Assembly: GCA_031283515.1 (NCBI GenBank)
Contig: JAITBS010000284.1
Span: forward strand, 1-10,039
Direction of reading: 5' to 3'
From: Planctomycetaceae bacterium
GTDB lineage: Bacteria; Planctomycetota; Planctomycetia; Pirellulales; Thermoguttaceae
Length of the DNA stretch: 10,039 nucleotides
Below the pieces are notes generated by a model. It worked only from the letters and a program-made list of their open reading frames with translations, did not search any database and was not told where the DNA came from. Position numbers and translations under genes: made by a program. Positions within the stretch are counted from its first letter, which is position 1. Each line of letters opens with the position of its first letter. Positions 1 to 6,550 of this stretch are shown here, piece after piece.

Positions 1-93
1 GTTTTTGGTAATTGTCAACCGGTTTTTGTTCTCTGCCAACTTGTTTTTGCCGGCTGTAAACTGGGAGAAGTCGGCGATTGCCGTATTGTTTAA
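1..93 (+). other. Degenerate 21-bp (3 x 7) periodic tract; possible C-terminal tail of an upstream gene
   Basis: GTTTTTG occurs at 1, 22 and 43, an exact 21-bp period, and the tract reads as loosely related 7-bp units, many ending in TG. In frame 1 it is open from the window edge to TAA at 91-93 and encodes a seven-residue pattern with Cys at residues 5, 12, 19 and 27 (VFGNCQP, VFVLCQL, VFAGCKL, then GEVGDCRIV). Two readings are possible: the repeat-rich C-terminus of a gene starting left of the window, or a decayed heptamer array like the others here, since a 7-bp repeat automatically gives a seven-residue peptide period. I recognise no protein family and favour the second reading. Confidence 0.4.
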
Positions 94-112
94 AACCTTT
101 CGGCGAAAGGTT
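94..112. repeat. Perfect inverted repeat, hairpin 1 of a pair
   Basis: AACCTTTCG and CGAAAGGTT flank one G, a perfect 9+1+9 palindrome starting directly after the TAA at 91-93. No T-run follows on the plus strand, so it is not a classical intrinsic terminator, although it sits where a 3' end would be expected. Its centre TTTCGGCGAAA is repeated in the hairpin at 136-156. Confidence 0.55.
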
Positions 113-135
113 GACTACCCGATTCTGTAGGCTTT

Positions 136-156
136 CGGTGTTTCGGCGAAACACCG
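136..156. repeat. Perfect inverted repeat, hairpin 2 of a pair
   Basis: CGGTGTTTCG and CGAAACACCG flank one G (10+1+10, perfect). It shares the central TTTCGGCGAAA with the hairpin at 94-112, while the outer stems differ but remain complementary. The two lie 23 nt apart. This could be an RNA 3'-end structure, a protein-binding pair or a REP-like repeat; the sequence does not decide. Confidence 0.55.
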
Positions 157-236
157 CAAGAGCGGAACAGCCGTTTTGAAATAGAACCGCAACTTAAAGC
201 GTAAAAAGTATCGTTACTACAAAATAAAAAGCATTT

Positions 237-261
237 GCGCAAAATTAACATAATTTTGCGC
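237..261. promoter_or_regulatory. Operator-like 11-bp palindrome upstream of araB
   Basis: GCGCAAAATTA and TAATTTTGCGC are perfect inverted copies separated by ACA. The dyad lies about 210 bp before the likely araB start and just upstream of a possible promoter at 271-299, a usual position for a sugar-responsive repressor or activator site. No regulator gene is present, so the binding protein is unknown. As RNA it would form an 11-bp stem with a 3-nt loop but no T-run follows, so a terminator is less likely. The dyad is directly visible; the regulatory role is inferred. Confidence 0.45.
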
Positions 262-270
262 TAAATTAAC

Positions 271-299
271 TTGATTTTCATGAGAACACTATTTAAATT
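271..299 (+). promoter_or_regulatory. Possible sigma-70-like promoter for araB and the symporter
   Basis: TTGATT at 271-276 resembles a -35 box and TAAATT at 294-299 a weak -10 box, with 17 nt between them, in an AT-rich stretch directly after the 237-261 dyad. A start near 306 would place the whole heptamer-armed inverted repeat (322-440) inside the 5' untranslated region. The match is weak and AT-rich DNA gives many such hits. Confidence 0.25.
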
Positions 300-321
300 A
301 TTGTAATCTATCAATGGAACA

Positions 322-440
322 GTTAATAGTGAATAGTTATGAGTGAATAGTGAATAGTTGCGCAAGCGGAGTAATACCGTTTTGGTAATAATCCGCTTGC
401 GCAACTATTCACTCATAACTATTCACTATTCACTATTAAC
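322..440. repeat. Heptamer-armed palindromic element, copy R1
   Basis: The left array (322-356) is five 7-bp units of type GTKAATA or GTTATGA. The core runs from GTTGCGCAAGCGGA (357-370) to its exact inverse TCCGCTTGCGCAAC (392-405), with a 21-bp centre. The right array (406-440) is five inverted units of the same type. The unit order differs between arms: GTTATGA is third from the outside on the left but fourth on the right, which suggests slippage or unit exchange. The element ends 7 bp before an ATG at 448. Translated, such heptamers give spurious peptides like NYSLITIHYSL, so the open frame running through the repeat into araB should not be taken as its N-terminus. Confidence 0.9.
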
Positions 441-471
441 TACCCCAATGTCCTTTACCAATATTCTTACT

Positions 472-2169
472 ATGACAAAATCAAACAGGAAATTTGCAAT
501 CGGTCTTGATTATGGAACAAACAGTGTTCGGGCATTAATTACTGATGTTGAAAACGGTAATGAAATTGCTTCTGTTGTCGATCCTTATCCGAGCGGTGAT
601 GCGGGAATTTTTCTTGATTCCAAACAACCCTTGCTCGCACGTCAGAATCCCGAAGACTATATCAATGGTTTTTACCGTTCAGTTTCCGGTGTTGTCCGGC
701 ACGCTCTTGATGTTAAAGATGCAGAGTTCAGTCCTGAAGGAGTTGTCGGTATTGGAGTTGACACCACCGGCTCCACACCAATTCCTGTTGACCGTGACGG
801 TACGGCATTAGGGTTACTGCCGCAATTCAAAAAAGAACTCGACGCCCAATCTTGGTTATGGAAAGATCACACCGCCTTCGCCGAAGCCGCCGAAATTACA
901 GAAAAAGCCTCACTCTATCAAGTAAAATATCTTTCCCAATGCGGCGAAAAATACAGTAGTGAATGGTTTTGGTCTAAAATATTACATTGCAAACGAGTTA
1001 ATCCCAACGTGTTTGAAGCTGCTTATTCGTGGGTCGAACTTGCTGATTTTATTCCGGCACTGATTATCGGAAACACCAACCCCAATACATTACCGCGCGG
1101 AATTTGTGCCGCCGGTCATAAAGCAATGTTTCATACGCAATGGGGCGGATTACCCAGTGCAGAATTTCTTGGTTCACTCGATCCCGATCTTGTACGTTTA
1201 CGCAATCACTTCAACACCAAAACACAAACATCCGATCAAGCTGCCGGAGGTCTTTGTGAACATATTGCCGCAAAAGTGGGACTTCCTTCTGGAATTCCTG
1301 TAACCATCGGAACACTTGACTGTCACGCCGGCGCAGTCGGTGCCGGAATCAAACCAGGGACTTTGGTCAAAATTATCGGAACAAGCACTTGCGATGTTAT
1401 GATCCACCCGCTTTCAGAACCGCTTGCAACAATTCCCGGTCTTTGCGGAATTGTTCCTGGTTCGGTTATGTCGGGAATGTACGGAATTGAAGCAGGACAA
1501 TCCGGTGTCGGTGATATTTTCAACTGGTTTGTTAAAAATATGACACCGGAATCTTTCACCAAAACAACAAATATTCACAACGCCCTTGAAGCAGAAGCAG
1601 AAAAACTTGCTCCGGGTGAAAGCGGTTTACTGGCTCTGGACTGGCACAGCGGAAACCGAACAATTCTGGTCGATCAGTTGTTGACCGGACTCCTTCTTGG
1701 TATGACGGTTCACACAACTGCACCGGAAATCTATCGAACTCTTATCGAAGCAACCGCATTCGGTGCATTGACTATCATTAATCGGCTTGAAGAATACGGA
1801 ATCAATGTTGTTGAAGTGATCAACTGCGGCGGTATCGCAGAAAAAAGTCCGCTGACAATGCAAATTTACGCCGATGTCTGTAACAAACCCATGAAAATCT
1901 CCCGAAGTGCCCAAACATGCGCACTCGGTGCCGCCATATTAGGAACAGTTGCCGGAGGATATTATCCGAATGTCCAAACCGCTCAGCAAAAAATGACCGG
2001 AGTTAAAGAAACAATTTATGTTCCCAATACCCGTGCTGTTGCCGTTTATCAACGGCTCTATCAATTGTATCATAATTTACACGACGCTTTTGGTCGTAAT
2101 GAAAATCCCAATAGTTTGTATCCTCTGATGAAAGAACTCATTCATATTCGTGATAACACACGAAAATAA
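472..2169 (+). CDS. araB: Ribulokinase (FGGY family)
   Basis: ATP-dependent phosphorylation of L-ribulose to L-ribulose 5-phosphate in the cytoplasm, in L-arabinose breakdown. From ATG 472 it is 565 residues, against 566 for E. coli AraB. Visible features: N-terminal phosphate loop GLDYGTNSVRAL (D13), GIGVDTTGSTP at 93-103, WKDHTA at 130-135, SSEWFWSKILH at 162-172, DCHAGAVGAG with the likely catalytic Asp at 283, and GTSTCD at 303-308. These match AraB block by block rather than xylulokinase or glycerol kinase. The frame is open upstream to 358 and a second ATG lies at 448, but those codons come from repeat R1 and its flank. Neither ATG has a Shine-Dalgarno sequence; family length and the motif favour 472. 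A symporter gene follows after 76 bp. No araA or araD is visible. Substrate specificity rests on family resemblance. Confidence 0.92.
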   Translation: MTKSNRKFAIGLDYGTNSVRALITDVENGNEIASVVDPYPSGDAGIFLDSKQPLLARQNPEDYINGFYRSVSGVVRHALDVKDAEFSPEGVVGIGVDTTGSTPIPVDRDGTALGLLPQFKKELDAQSWLWKDHTAFAEAAEITEKASLYQVKYLSQCGEKYSSEWFWSKILHCKRVNPNVFEAAYSWVELADFIPALIIGNTNPNTLPRGICAAGHKAMFHTQWGGLPSAEFLGSLDPDLVRLRNHFNTKTQTSDQAAGGLCEHIAAKVGLPSGIPVTIGTLDCHAGAVGAGIKPGTLVKIIGTSTCDVMIHPLSEPLATIPGLCGIVPGSVMSGMYGIEAGQSGVGDIFNWFVKNMTPESFTKTTNIHNALEAEAEKLAPGESGLLALDWHSGNRTILVDQLLTGLLLGMTVHTTAPEIYRTLIEATAFGALTIINRLEEYGINVVEVINCGGIAEKSPLTMQIYADVCNKPMKISRSAQTCALGAAILGTVAGGYYPNVQTAQQKMTGVKETIYVPNTRAVAVYQRLYQLYHNLHDAFGRNENPNSLYPLMKELIHIRDNTRK

Positions 2170-2204
2170 AAAAACCGTTTTGTTGTTACCGTGTTATTTT
2201 TTAG

Positions 2205-2234
2205 TACAAGAACAAATCCGATACAAGAACAAAT
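2205..2234 (+). repeat. 13-bp direct repeat between araB and the symporter gene
   Basis: TACAAGAACAAAT occurs at 2205-2217 and exactly again at 2222-2234, a 17-bp period. The second copy abuts the ribosome binding site of the symporter gene. It may be a simple duplication, or a binding site for a protein or small RNA in the leader; the sequence alone does not decide. Confidence 0.6.
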
Positions 2235-2240
2235 AGGAAA
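2235..2240 (+). promoter_or_regulatory. Ribosome binding site of the symporter gene
   Basis: AGGAAA ends 5 nt before ATG 2246, so AGGA has a 7-nt spacer. It is the only convincing Shine-Dalgarno sequence at a recognisable gene in this window, and it fixes the symporter start. Confidence 0.6.
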
Positions 2241-2245
2241 TTTTT

Positions 2246-4303
2246 ATGACATTTTCCAACATGATTATTTTTGCGCAATCTCCTCCGATCATTGGACTGG
2301 GGTTGTATGATTGGATCACGTTGATTCTTTATTTTAGTATTTTGCTTGGTGTTGCTTGGTGGGTTATCCGCCAAAAAACAGAAACTTCCGCCGATTATTT
2401 TCTTGCCGGCAAGAAAGCAACTTGGATTGTTATTGGGGCATCGTTATTTGCCTCCAATATTGGTTCGGAACACTTGGTTGGTCTTGCCGGAACAGGGGCA
2501 AGTGATGGTATGGCGATGGCACATTACGAATTACATGCCTGGTGTCTTCTAATTCTTGGTTGGGTCATGGTTCCGTTTTATGAACGGAGTTGTGTTTACA
2601 CGATGCCGGAATTTCTTGAGAAGCGGTATTGTAGTTCAGCGCGGTGGCTGCTTTCCATTATCAGTTTGATTGCTTATATCCTGACCAAAATCTCCGTAAC
2701 ACTTTTTGCCGGCGGAGTCGTGTATCAAGCTCTGTTTCCAGTCCCGATTTTCATCGGAATCGATAATTTTTGGGTTGGTGCTATTGGCATGGTGATTATT
2801 ACCGGAATCTATACAATTCTTGGAGGATTGCGAGCGGTTCTTTTTACGGACTTATTTCAGACAACAGTGTTACTAATTGGTTCTACTTGTGTTCTTTTGA
2901 TTGGTCTTCAGCAAGTCGGAGGTTGGACTGCTCTTAAAGAAACAGTTCAAGACACAGACCGAATTTATGGTTATAAAATTGTTGTTTCAGAACCAGACAC
3001 TGCAACCGACACAACAACCGACACAGCAACCGGCACGGATAGTAATACCGGCAGGAACACACCGAAAACTTTCTTGAAAGACAAATACGGTCAAGATATT
3101 ATTATTGCGCGTCCGAAATCGGTGAAAGATCGTCGTCAGGTTAATTGGTTATATTTTTATGAATTGACCAAAGACGACGTACTGAATACGAAACTGGAAG
3201 AGCGACTCGAAGCGGGGCAATTTCAAAACTTGTTGTTGGCTCATAAAAACGTGATGATGACGAAGTTATCGTCAATTATTCCCGACACTCAGCGGCACAA
3301 ATCGGATCATTTTAATCTTTGGAAGCCTAATTCTCATCCGGTGTTCCCTTGGTTTGGACTTTTATTTGGGGCGCCGATTGTGGGGCTTTGGTATTGGACA
3401 ACGGATCAATATATTGTTCAAAGAACATTGGCGGCGAAAAATCAACGTGAAGCTCGGCGTGGTACGATTTTTGGTGCTTATTTGAAGATGGCGCCGGTAT
3501 TTATATTTATTCTTCCGGGAATGATTGCGTATGGTTTAGCGGTGCAGGGCAAAATCAGTGCGGAAGTTCTCCATGAGCCCAATCAGGCATTTCCGATATT
3601 GGTCAAGGAAGTTCTTCCGGTTGGTCTCAAGGGCATTGTGATTGGCGGTCTTATGGCGGCATTGATGAGTTCTCTTGCTTCGGTTTTCAATTCTTGCTCG
3701 ACGTTATTCACAATGGATATTTACACAAAAATATACCGAAATGCTTCTGAAAAACATCTTGTATGGGTTGGGCGTTTGGTTACTGGCTTTATGGTGATAC
3801 TTGGTTTACTTTGGATTCCGGTAATTCGTCACATGCCTGGAACGTTGTACGGATATTTGCAAAGTGTTCAAGCTTATATTGCGCCGCCGATTTTTGCGGT
3901 TTTCTTTCTTGGGGTATTTTTCAAGCGGATCAATGCTTATGGTTGTATGGCGGGGTTAATTTCGGGATTTATGATGGGGATGTTGCGTCTTATTACTGAA
4001 ATCATCTACAACAGTGGTTTTGCTCCGGCGTGGTTTTCGGACGATGGTTTTCTGCAATGGTTTGCGACTGCCAGTTTTACATTTGTTTGTATTTATTTGA
4101 CGTTAATTTGTTCATTATTGATTATTGTGGTTAGTCTTCTGACACCGAAACCGAGTGAAGACCAATTAGCGGGTTTGACGTACGCCACTTCTTCAGAGGA
4201 ACATCATCGTCTTACCCGTGCGAGTTGGAACTGGCTTGATGTTGTTCTAACTTGCGGGCTTCTAGTGGTTATTGTTGCTATTTACGTCTATTTCACAGGC
4301 TGA
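2246..4303 (+). CDS. SGLT-like sodium/solute symporter (SSS family), probable sugar importer
   Basis: Inner-membrane sodium-coupled transporter of 685 residues with many hydrophobic segments, the last at about 663-683 as in SGLT proteins. Motifs in order: SNIGSEHLVGLAGTG at 70-84 and E95 (HYELHAW) in the SGLT substrate region; PWFGLLFGAPIVGLWYW then TDQYIVQRTLAAKN (386-399), very close to the SGLT1 signature; AALMSSLASVFNSCSTLFTMDIY at 471-493, where A471, S475 and S476 match the Na2 site of vSGLT; and GYLQSVQAYIAPP, whose Q539 matches the sugar-contacting Gln of SGLT1. These support a sugar substrate, and the araB neighbour suggests L-arabinose or a related pentose (inference). Odd: a hydrophilic stretch of about 120 residues (236-355), including a Thr/Asp-rich run near 251-272, replaces the much shorter loop usual between these membrane segments. 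Probably co-transcribed with araB. Confidence 0.88.
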   Translation: MTFSNMIIFAQSPPIIGLGLYDWITLILYFSILLGVAWWVIRQKTETSADYFLAGKKATWIVIGASLFASNIGSEHLVGLAGTGASDGMAMAHYELHAWCLLILGWVMVPFYERSCVYTMPEFLEKRYCSSARWLLSIISLIAYILTKISVTLFAGGVVYQALFPVPIFIGIDNFWVGAIGMVIITGIYTILGGLRAVLFTDLFQTTVLLIGSTCVLLIGLQQVGGWTALKETVQDTDRIYGYKIVVSEPDTATDTTTDTATGTDSNTGRNTPKTFLKDKYGQDIIIARPKSVKDRRQVNWLYFYELTKDDVLNTKLEERLEAGQFQNLLLAHKNVMMTKLSSIIPDTQRHKSDHFNLWKPNSHPVFPWFGLLFGAPIVGLWYWTTDQYIVQRTLAAKNQREARRGTIFGAYLKMAPVFIFILPGMIAYGLAVQGKISAEVLHEPNQAFPILVKEVLPVGLKGIVIGGLMAALMSSLASVFNSCSTLFTMDIYTKIYRNASEKHLVWVGRLVTGFMVILGLLWIPVIRHMPGTLYGYLQSVQAYIAPPIFAVFFLGVFFKRINAYGCMAGLISGFMMGMLRLITEIIYNSGFAPAWFSDDGFLQWFATASFTFVCIYLTLICSLLIIVVSLLTPKPSEDQLAGLTYATSSEEHHRLTRASWNWLDVVLTCGLLVVIVAIYVYFTG

Positions 4304-4308
4304 TAATA

Positions 4309-4414
4309 GTGGAGAGTTGAGAGTGGATAGTTGATAGTGCCGCAAGCGGAATTACTGCCGAAATGGTATTATTCCGCGTGCGACACTATTCACTATTCAC
4401 TCATAACTATTAAC
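4309..4414. repeat. Heptamer-armed palindromic element, copy R2, with mismatched arm types
   Basis: It starts 5 bp after the symporter stop codon. The left array (4309-4336) is four units of the GTKGAKA type. The core is GTGCCGCAAGCGGA (4337-4350), a variable centre, then TCCGCGTGCGACAC (4373-4386). The right array (4387-4414) is four inverted units of the GTKAATA/GTTATGA type, as in R1. The two arms therefore belong to different unit subfamilies, as if two elements had recombined through the core. The left inner end reads CCGCAAGCGG and the right CCGCGTGCG, giving the element a direction. Confidence 0.88.
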
Positions 4415-4423
4415 TTATATCTT

Positions 4424-4436
4424 GTCCTTTCAGGAC
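4424..4436 (+). other. Small hairpin module downstream of R2
   Basis: GTCCT-TTC-AGGAC is a perfect 5-bp stem with a 3-nt loop, starting 9 nt after the last heptamer of R2. Aligned counterparts lie at 6795-6807 after R3 and, less exactly placed, at 9214-9226 beyond R4. A purine-rich GAGGAGG (4437-4443) follows. A tiny open frame from ATG 4453 to TAA 4486-4488 (11 codons) has this as an apparent ribosome binding site, but nothing else supports it as a gene. Confidence 0.5.
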
Positions 4437-4458
4437 GAGGAGGAACTGAATAATGCGT

Positions 4459-4493
4459 AAAAATAATAATGCCACTGATATATTATAAAATTT
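4459..4493 (+). repeat. 35-bp AT-rich module shared with 6816-6850
   Basis: By eye, 32 of 35 positions match the segment at 6816-6850, including AAAAATAATAAT followed by CCACTGA. Both segments lie just beyond the small hairpin downstream of a heptamer-armed element, so the repeated unit extends to about 4493 here. R2 has 14 more bases than R3 between hairpin and module. Confidence 0.7.
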
Positions 4494-4534
4494 GGGTAAT
4501 TATTCGGAACGGGCTAATAAATATTCGACCCAAA

Positions 4535-4573
4535 GAGTTGGTATTACCATTTCGGTAAAAACTCCGCCTGCGA
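4535..4573. repeat. Partial core copy of the palindromic element (R5)
   Basis: GGTATTACCATTTCGGTAA followed by CTCCGCCTGCGA resembles the centre and right inner end of R1, R2 and R4 (CCGCGTGCGA in R2). Neither heptamer array is present. It reads as a decayed or truncated element next to R2, ending where the 38-bp tandem repeat begins. Confidence 0.5.
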
Positions 4574-4575
4574 AT

Positions 4576-4667
4576 CTGCGAACATCAGCGTAATCAGCGG
4601 ACTTAAAATTTCTCTGCGAACATCAGCGTCATCAGCGGACTTAAAATATTGGCGTAATCTGCGGACT
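4576..4667. repeat. 38-bp tandem repeat, two copies and a partial third
   Basis: A 34-bp unit beginning CTGCGAACATCAGCG and ending CAGCGGACTTAAAAT occurs at 4576-4609 and 4614-4647 with one difference (GTAATC against GTCATC), a 38-bp period. A degenerate third copy, GGCGTAATCTGCGGACT, lies at 4651-4667, ending 9 bp before the stop codon of the convergent HIT gene. Within each unit, related CAGCG/TCAGCGG motifs recur. With R2, its module and R5 it fills the gap between the symporter and HIT genes. No intrinsic terminator is evident for either gene. Confidence 0.8.
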
Positions 4668-4676
4668 ATGGTTTAT

Positions 4677-5207
4677 TCATATTTCGTGGACGAGTATTTC
4701 CCAAAGAGCTTCCAAAGATTGCGGAATAACTTTTGTGGAACAGATTGTTGTGACGAAATTTGTGTCGCCGTTCCAACGCGGCACGATATGCCAATGTAAA
4801 TGTCCGGGCAAACCCGCTCCGGCAGAATGACCAAGATTTAAACCGACATTGAAGCCGTCGGGATTCATTTTTTGCTCTAAGATTTTTGTCCAATGGTCGA
4901 TTTCCCGAACTAATTCGAGTTTCTCAGTTTCGGTCAACCCGTCGAGTCGTCCGCAATGACAACGCGGCGCAACCAAAAGATGACCATTGTTGTACGGAAA
5001 ACGATTTAGAACCGTGATTGTCAATTCTGTCCGGCGAACAATAAACCGTTGCCTGTCATGCTGTTCATCGAAAACACCTTGACAGATAAAGCAATTAGGA
5101 TCGGCGTTGGGACCGACGGTAACTGTTTCGGGTTTTGTTGTTTCATTTTCCTCAATATACGCCATGCGCCAAGGCGCCCAAAGTGTTTCAAATTTATTGT
5201 TTTCCAT
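4677..5207 (-). CDS. HIT-family hydrolase / AP4A phosphorylase-like protein
   Basis: Soluble nucleotide-processing enzyme of 176 residues. The HIT motif is GHLHWHIVPRW with H136, H138 and H140; the middle histidine is the catalytic nucleophile in the family. LWAPWRMAYI at 9-18 and a CFIC pair (C39, C42, probably zinc-binding) are typical of the bacterial subgroup that includes mycobacterial Rv2613c, a diadenosine tetraphosphate phosphorylase. NRFPYNNGHLLVAPRCH at 68-84 is the usual strand before the motif. Likely role: breakdown of AP4A or related dinucleotides. The exact reaction, phosphorolysis or hydrolysis, cannot be told from sequence. ATG 5207 gives the expected N-terminus but has no Shine-Dalgarno sequence. 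It lies 102 bp downstream of the cysteine desulfurase gene on the same strand and may be co-transcribed with it. Confidence 0.88.
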   Translation of the reverse strand: MENNKFETLWAPWRMAYIEENETTKPETVTVGPNADPNCFICQGVFDEQHDRQRFIVRRTELTITVLNRFPYNNGHLLVAPRCHCGRLDGLTETEKLELVREIDHWTKILEQKMNPDGFNVGLNLGHSAGAGLPGHLHWHIVPRWNGDTNFVTTICSTKVIPQSLEALWEILVHEI

Positions 5208-5309
5208 TGTTTAGTGATAAAATAAAAATAAAAGGGTATAGCGAAATTTATTATCGTGAAGGGTTGCAAGCAAACAAACGGCAAACTGTTGTGAAATATT
5301 ACAATAATT

Positions 5310-6482
5310 TTACACGATTGGCAATGTTCCTCGTAATTTTTTTAGGGCAGTATCTAATTTTGCGAGGATATAATCGACATCAGCGGTTGTGTTGTCTTCT
5401 GAAAAGGTGAAGCGGAGCGAACCGCGTGCCAATTCCATTGGCAAACCGATGGCGAGTAAGACATGACTTGCATCTAAGGAGCCGGACGAACATGCGGAAC
5501 CGGTTGAACAACAAATTCCTTGCATATCGAGCATTAAGACGAGAGATTCGCCTTCAACATTTTCGAAACTGATATTGACATTACCCGGCAGACGCAGAGT
5601 TTGGTCGCCGTTAAGCCGGCAACGGCCAATACGTAAAACACCATTGATAAAACGTTCCCGTAATTCGCGGATATATGTTATACGTTGTGAGAGGTTGGTA
5701 ACAGCTTCCTGTATAGCAATACCGAGAGCGGCAATGGAAGCGGTATTTTCTGTACCGGCACGCCGAGAACGTTCTTGAGTTCCGCCATCCATGAAGGCAG
5801 CAATTTCAACTCCTTTCCGAATATACAACGCTCCTACTCCTTTGGGGGCATGAATTTTATGTCCTGAAATGGAGAGCAGATCGACATTGAGTTCCCGTAG
5901 ATCAACCGGCATATTTCCGACCGCCTGCACCGCGTCTGTATGAAACAAAATTCCCTTTAACCGGCAAATTGTTGCAAATTCTGTAATTGGTTGAATAGTT
6001 CCGATTTCGTTGTTGGCAAGCACCACACTTACAAGACCGGTGTTTTCGCGGAGTGATTCGGTGAGTTGTTCTGTTTGGAGAACGCCATTGGGCGGAACAT
6101 CAAGCAATGTAATTTCAAAACCTTGTTTTTTTAGTGATTCCAAAGAATTAAGTACGGAGTGATGTTCGAAAGCGGTTGAAACGATATGTTTTTTTCCTTT
6201 TTTTAGTTGTGTTATTGCTGCACCTTTAAGAGCCCAGTTATTTGATTCGGTACCGCCGGAAGTAAAATAAATTTCATTGAAGGCAACACCGAGAGCATTC
6301 GCAACTTGTTGCCGTGCTTCTTCGATTTGTTTTTTGGCTTGTGTTCCCAAGCGGTACGCACTGGACGGATTACCGTATTCATTTTTGAGTACGGCAATCA
6401 TCGCATTCAGAACTGTTTCGGAAATACGGGTTGTTGCCGCATTATCGGCATAAATTAATGGTTGTTCTTTGCTGTTTGTCAT
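5310..6482 (-). CDS. Cysteine desulfurase (NifS/IscS class)
   Basis: PLP enzyme that takes sulfur from cysteine, giving alanine and a protein-bound persulfide for Fe-S cluster and other sulfur-containing products; cytoplasmic. At 390 residues it is full length. Visible: YADNAATT at 11-18, GNPSS at 37-41, TSGGTESNN at 74-82, EHHSV with His107 at the PLP-stacking position, HTDAVQ with D183 and Q186, SGHKIHAPKG with the Schiff-base Lys209, RRAGTENT at 240-247, and the catalytic loop with Cys331 in SACSSGS, the long-loop form of group I enzymes. Two further cysteines (C324, C325) lie just before this loop. No iscU, iscR or nifU is adjacent, so NifS or IscS cannot be distinguished and no symbol is given. 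The start ATG 6482 is right for the family. No Shine-Dalgarno sequence; a TATAAG lies 8-13 nt upstream. Confidence 0.95.
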   Translation of the reverse strand: MTNSKEQPLIYADNAATTRISETVLNAMIAVLKNEYGNPSSAYRLGTQAKKQIEEARQQVANALGVAFNEIYFTSGGTESNNWALKGAAITQLKKGKKHIVSTAFEHHSVLNSLESLKKQGFEITLLDVPPNGVLQTEQLTESLRENTGLVSVVLANNEIGTIQPITEFATICRLKGILFHTDAVQAVGNMPVDLRELNVDLLSISGHKIHAPKGVGALYIRKGVEIAAFMDGGTQERSRRAGTENTASIAALGIAIQEAVTNLSQRITYIRELRERFINGVLRIGRCRLNGDQTLRLPGNVNISFENVEGESLVLMLDMQGICCSTGSACSSGSLDASHVLLAIGLPMELARGSLRFTFSEDNTTADVDYILAKLDTALKKLRGTLPIV

Positions 6483-6523
6483 TATGTAACTTATAATTTG
6501 GGTTTATGATTTTAATTGCCGTC

Positions 6524-6550
6524 CATAAACGGCGTAACGTAACGTTTATG
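6524..6550. promoter_or_regulatory. Inverted repeat upstream of the cysteine desulfurase gene
   Basis: CATAAACG (6524-6531) and CGTTTATG (6543-6550) are perfect inverted copies separated by 11 bp, 42-68 nt upstream of the start codon. Overlapping it, AACGTTT (6541-6547) and AAACGTT (6553-6559) make a second dyad. This is a reasonable place for a repressor site such as an Rrf2-type regulator, but the sequence does not match an operator I recognise. The role is inferred from position. Confidence 0.3.

Noticed and set aside
94..156. Intrinsic terminator pair
   Set aside because: Stems are perfect but no T-run follows either on the plus strand, so only a structural repeat is claimed.
322..440. 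CRISPR array
   Set aside because: Units are 7 bp, contiguous and without spacers, arranged as inverted arms.
358..471. N-terminal extension of AraB of 38 residues from a TTG at 358
   Set aside because: It is the translation of repeat R1 and its flank; E. coli AraB length and the phosphate-loop position fit a start at 472.
4453..4488. 11-codon open frame after a strong GAGGAGG
   Set aside because: Too short to support, and the aligned sequence after R3 does not preserve the frame.
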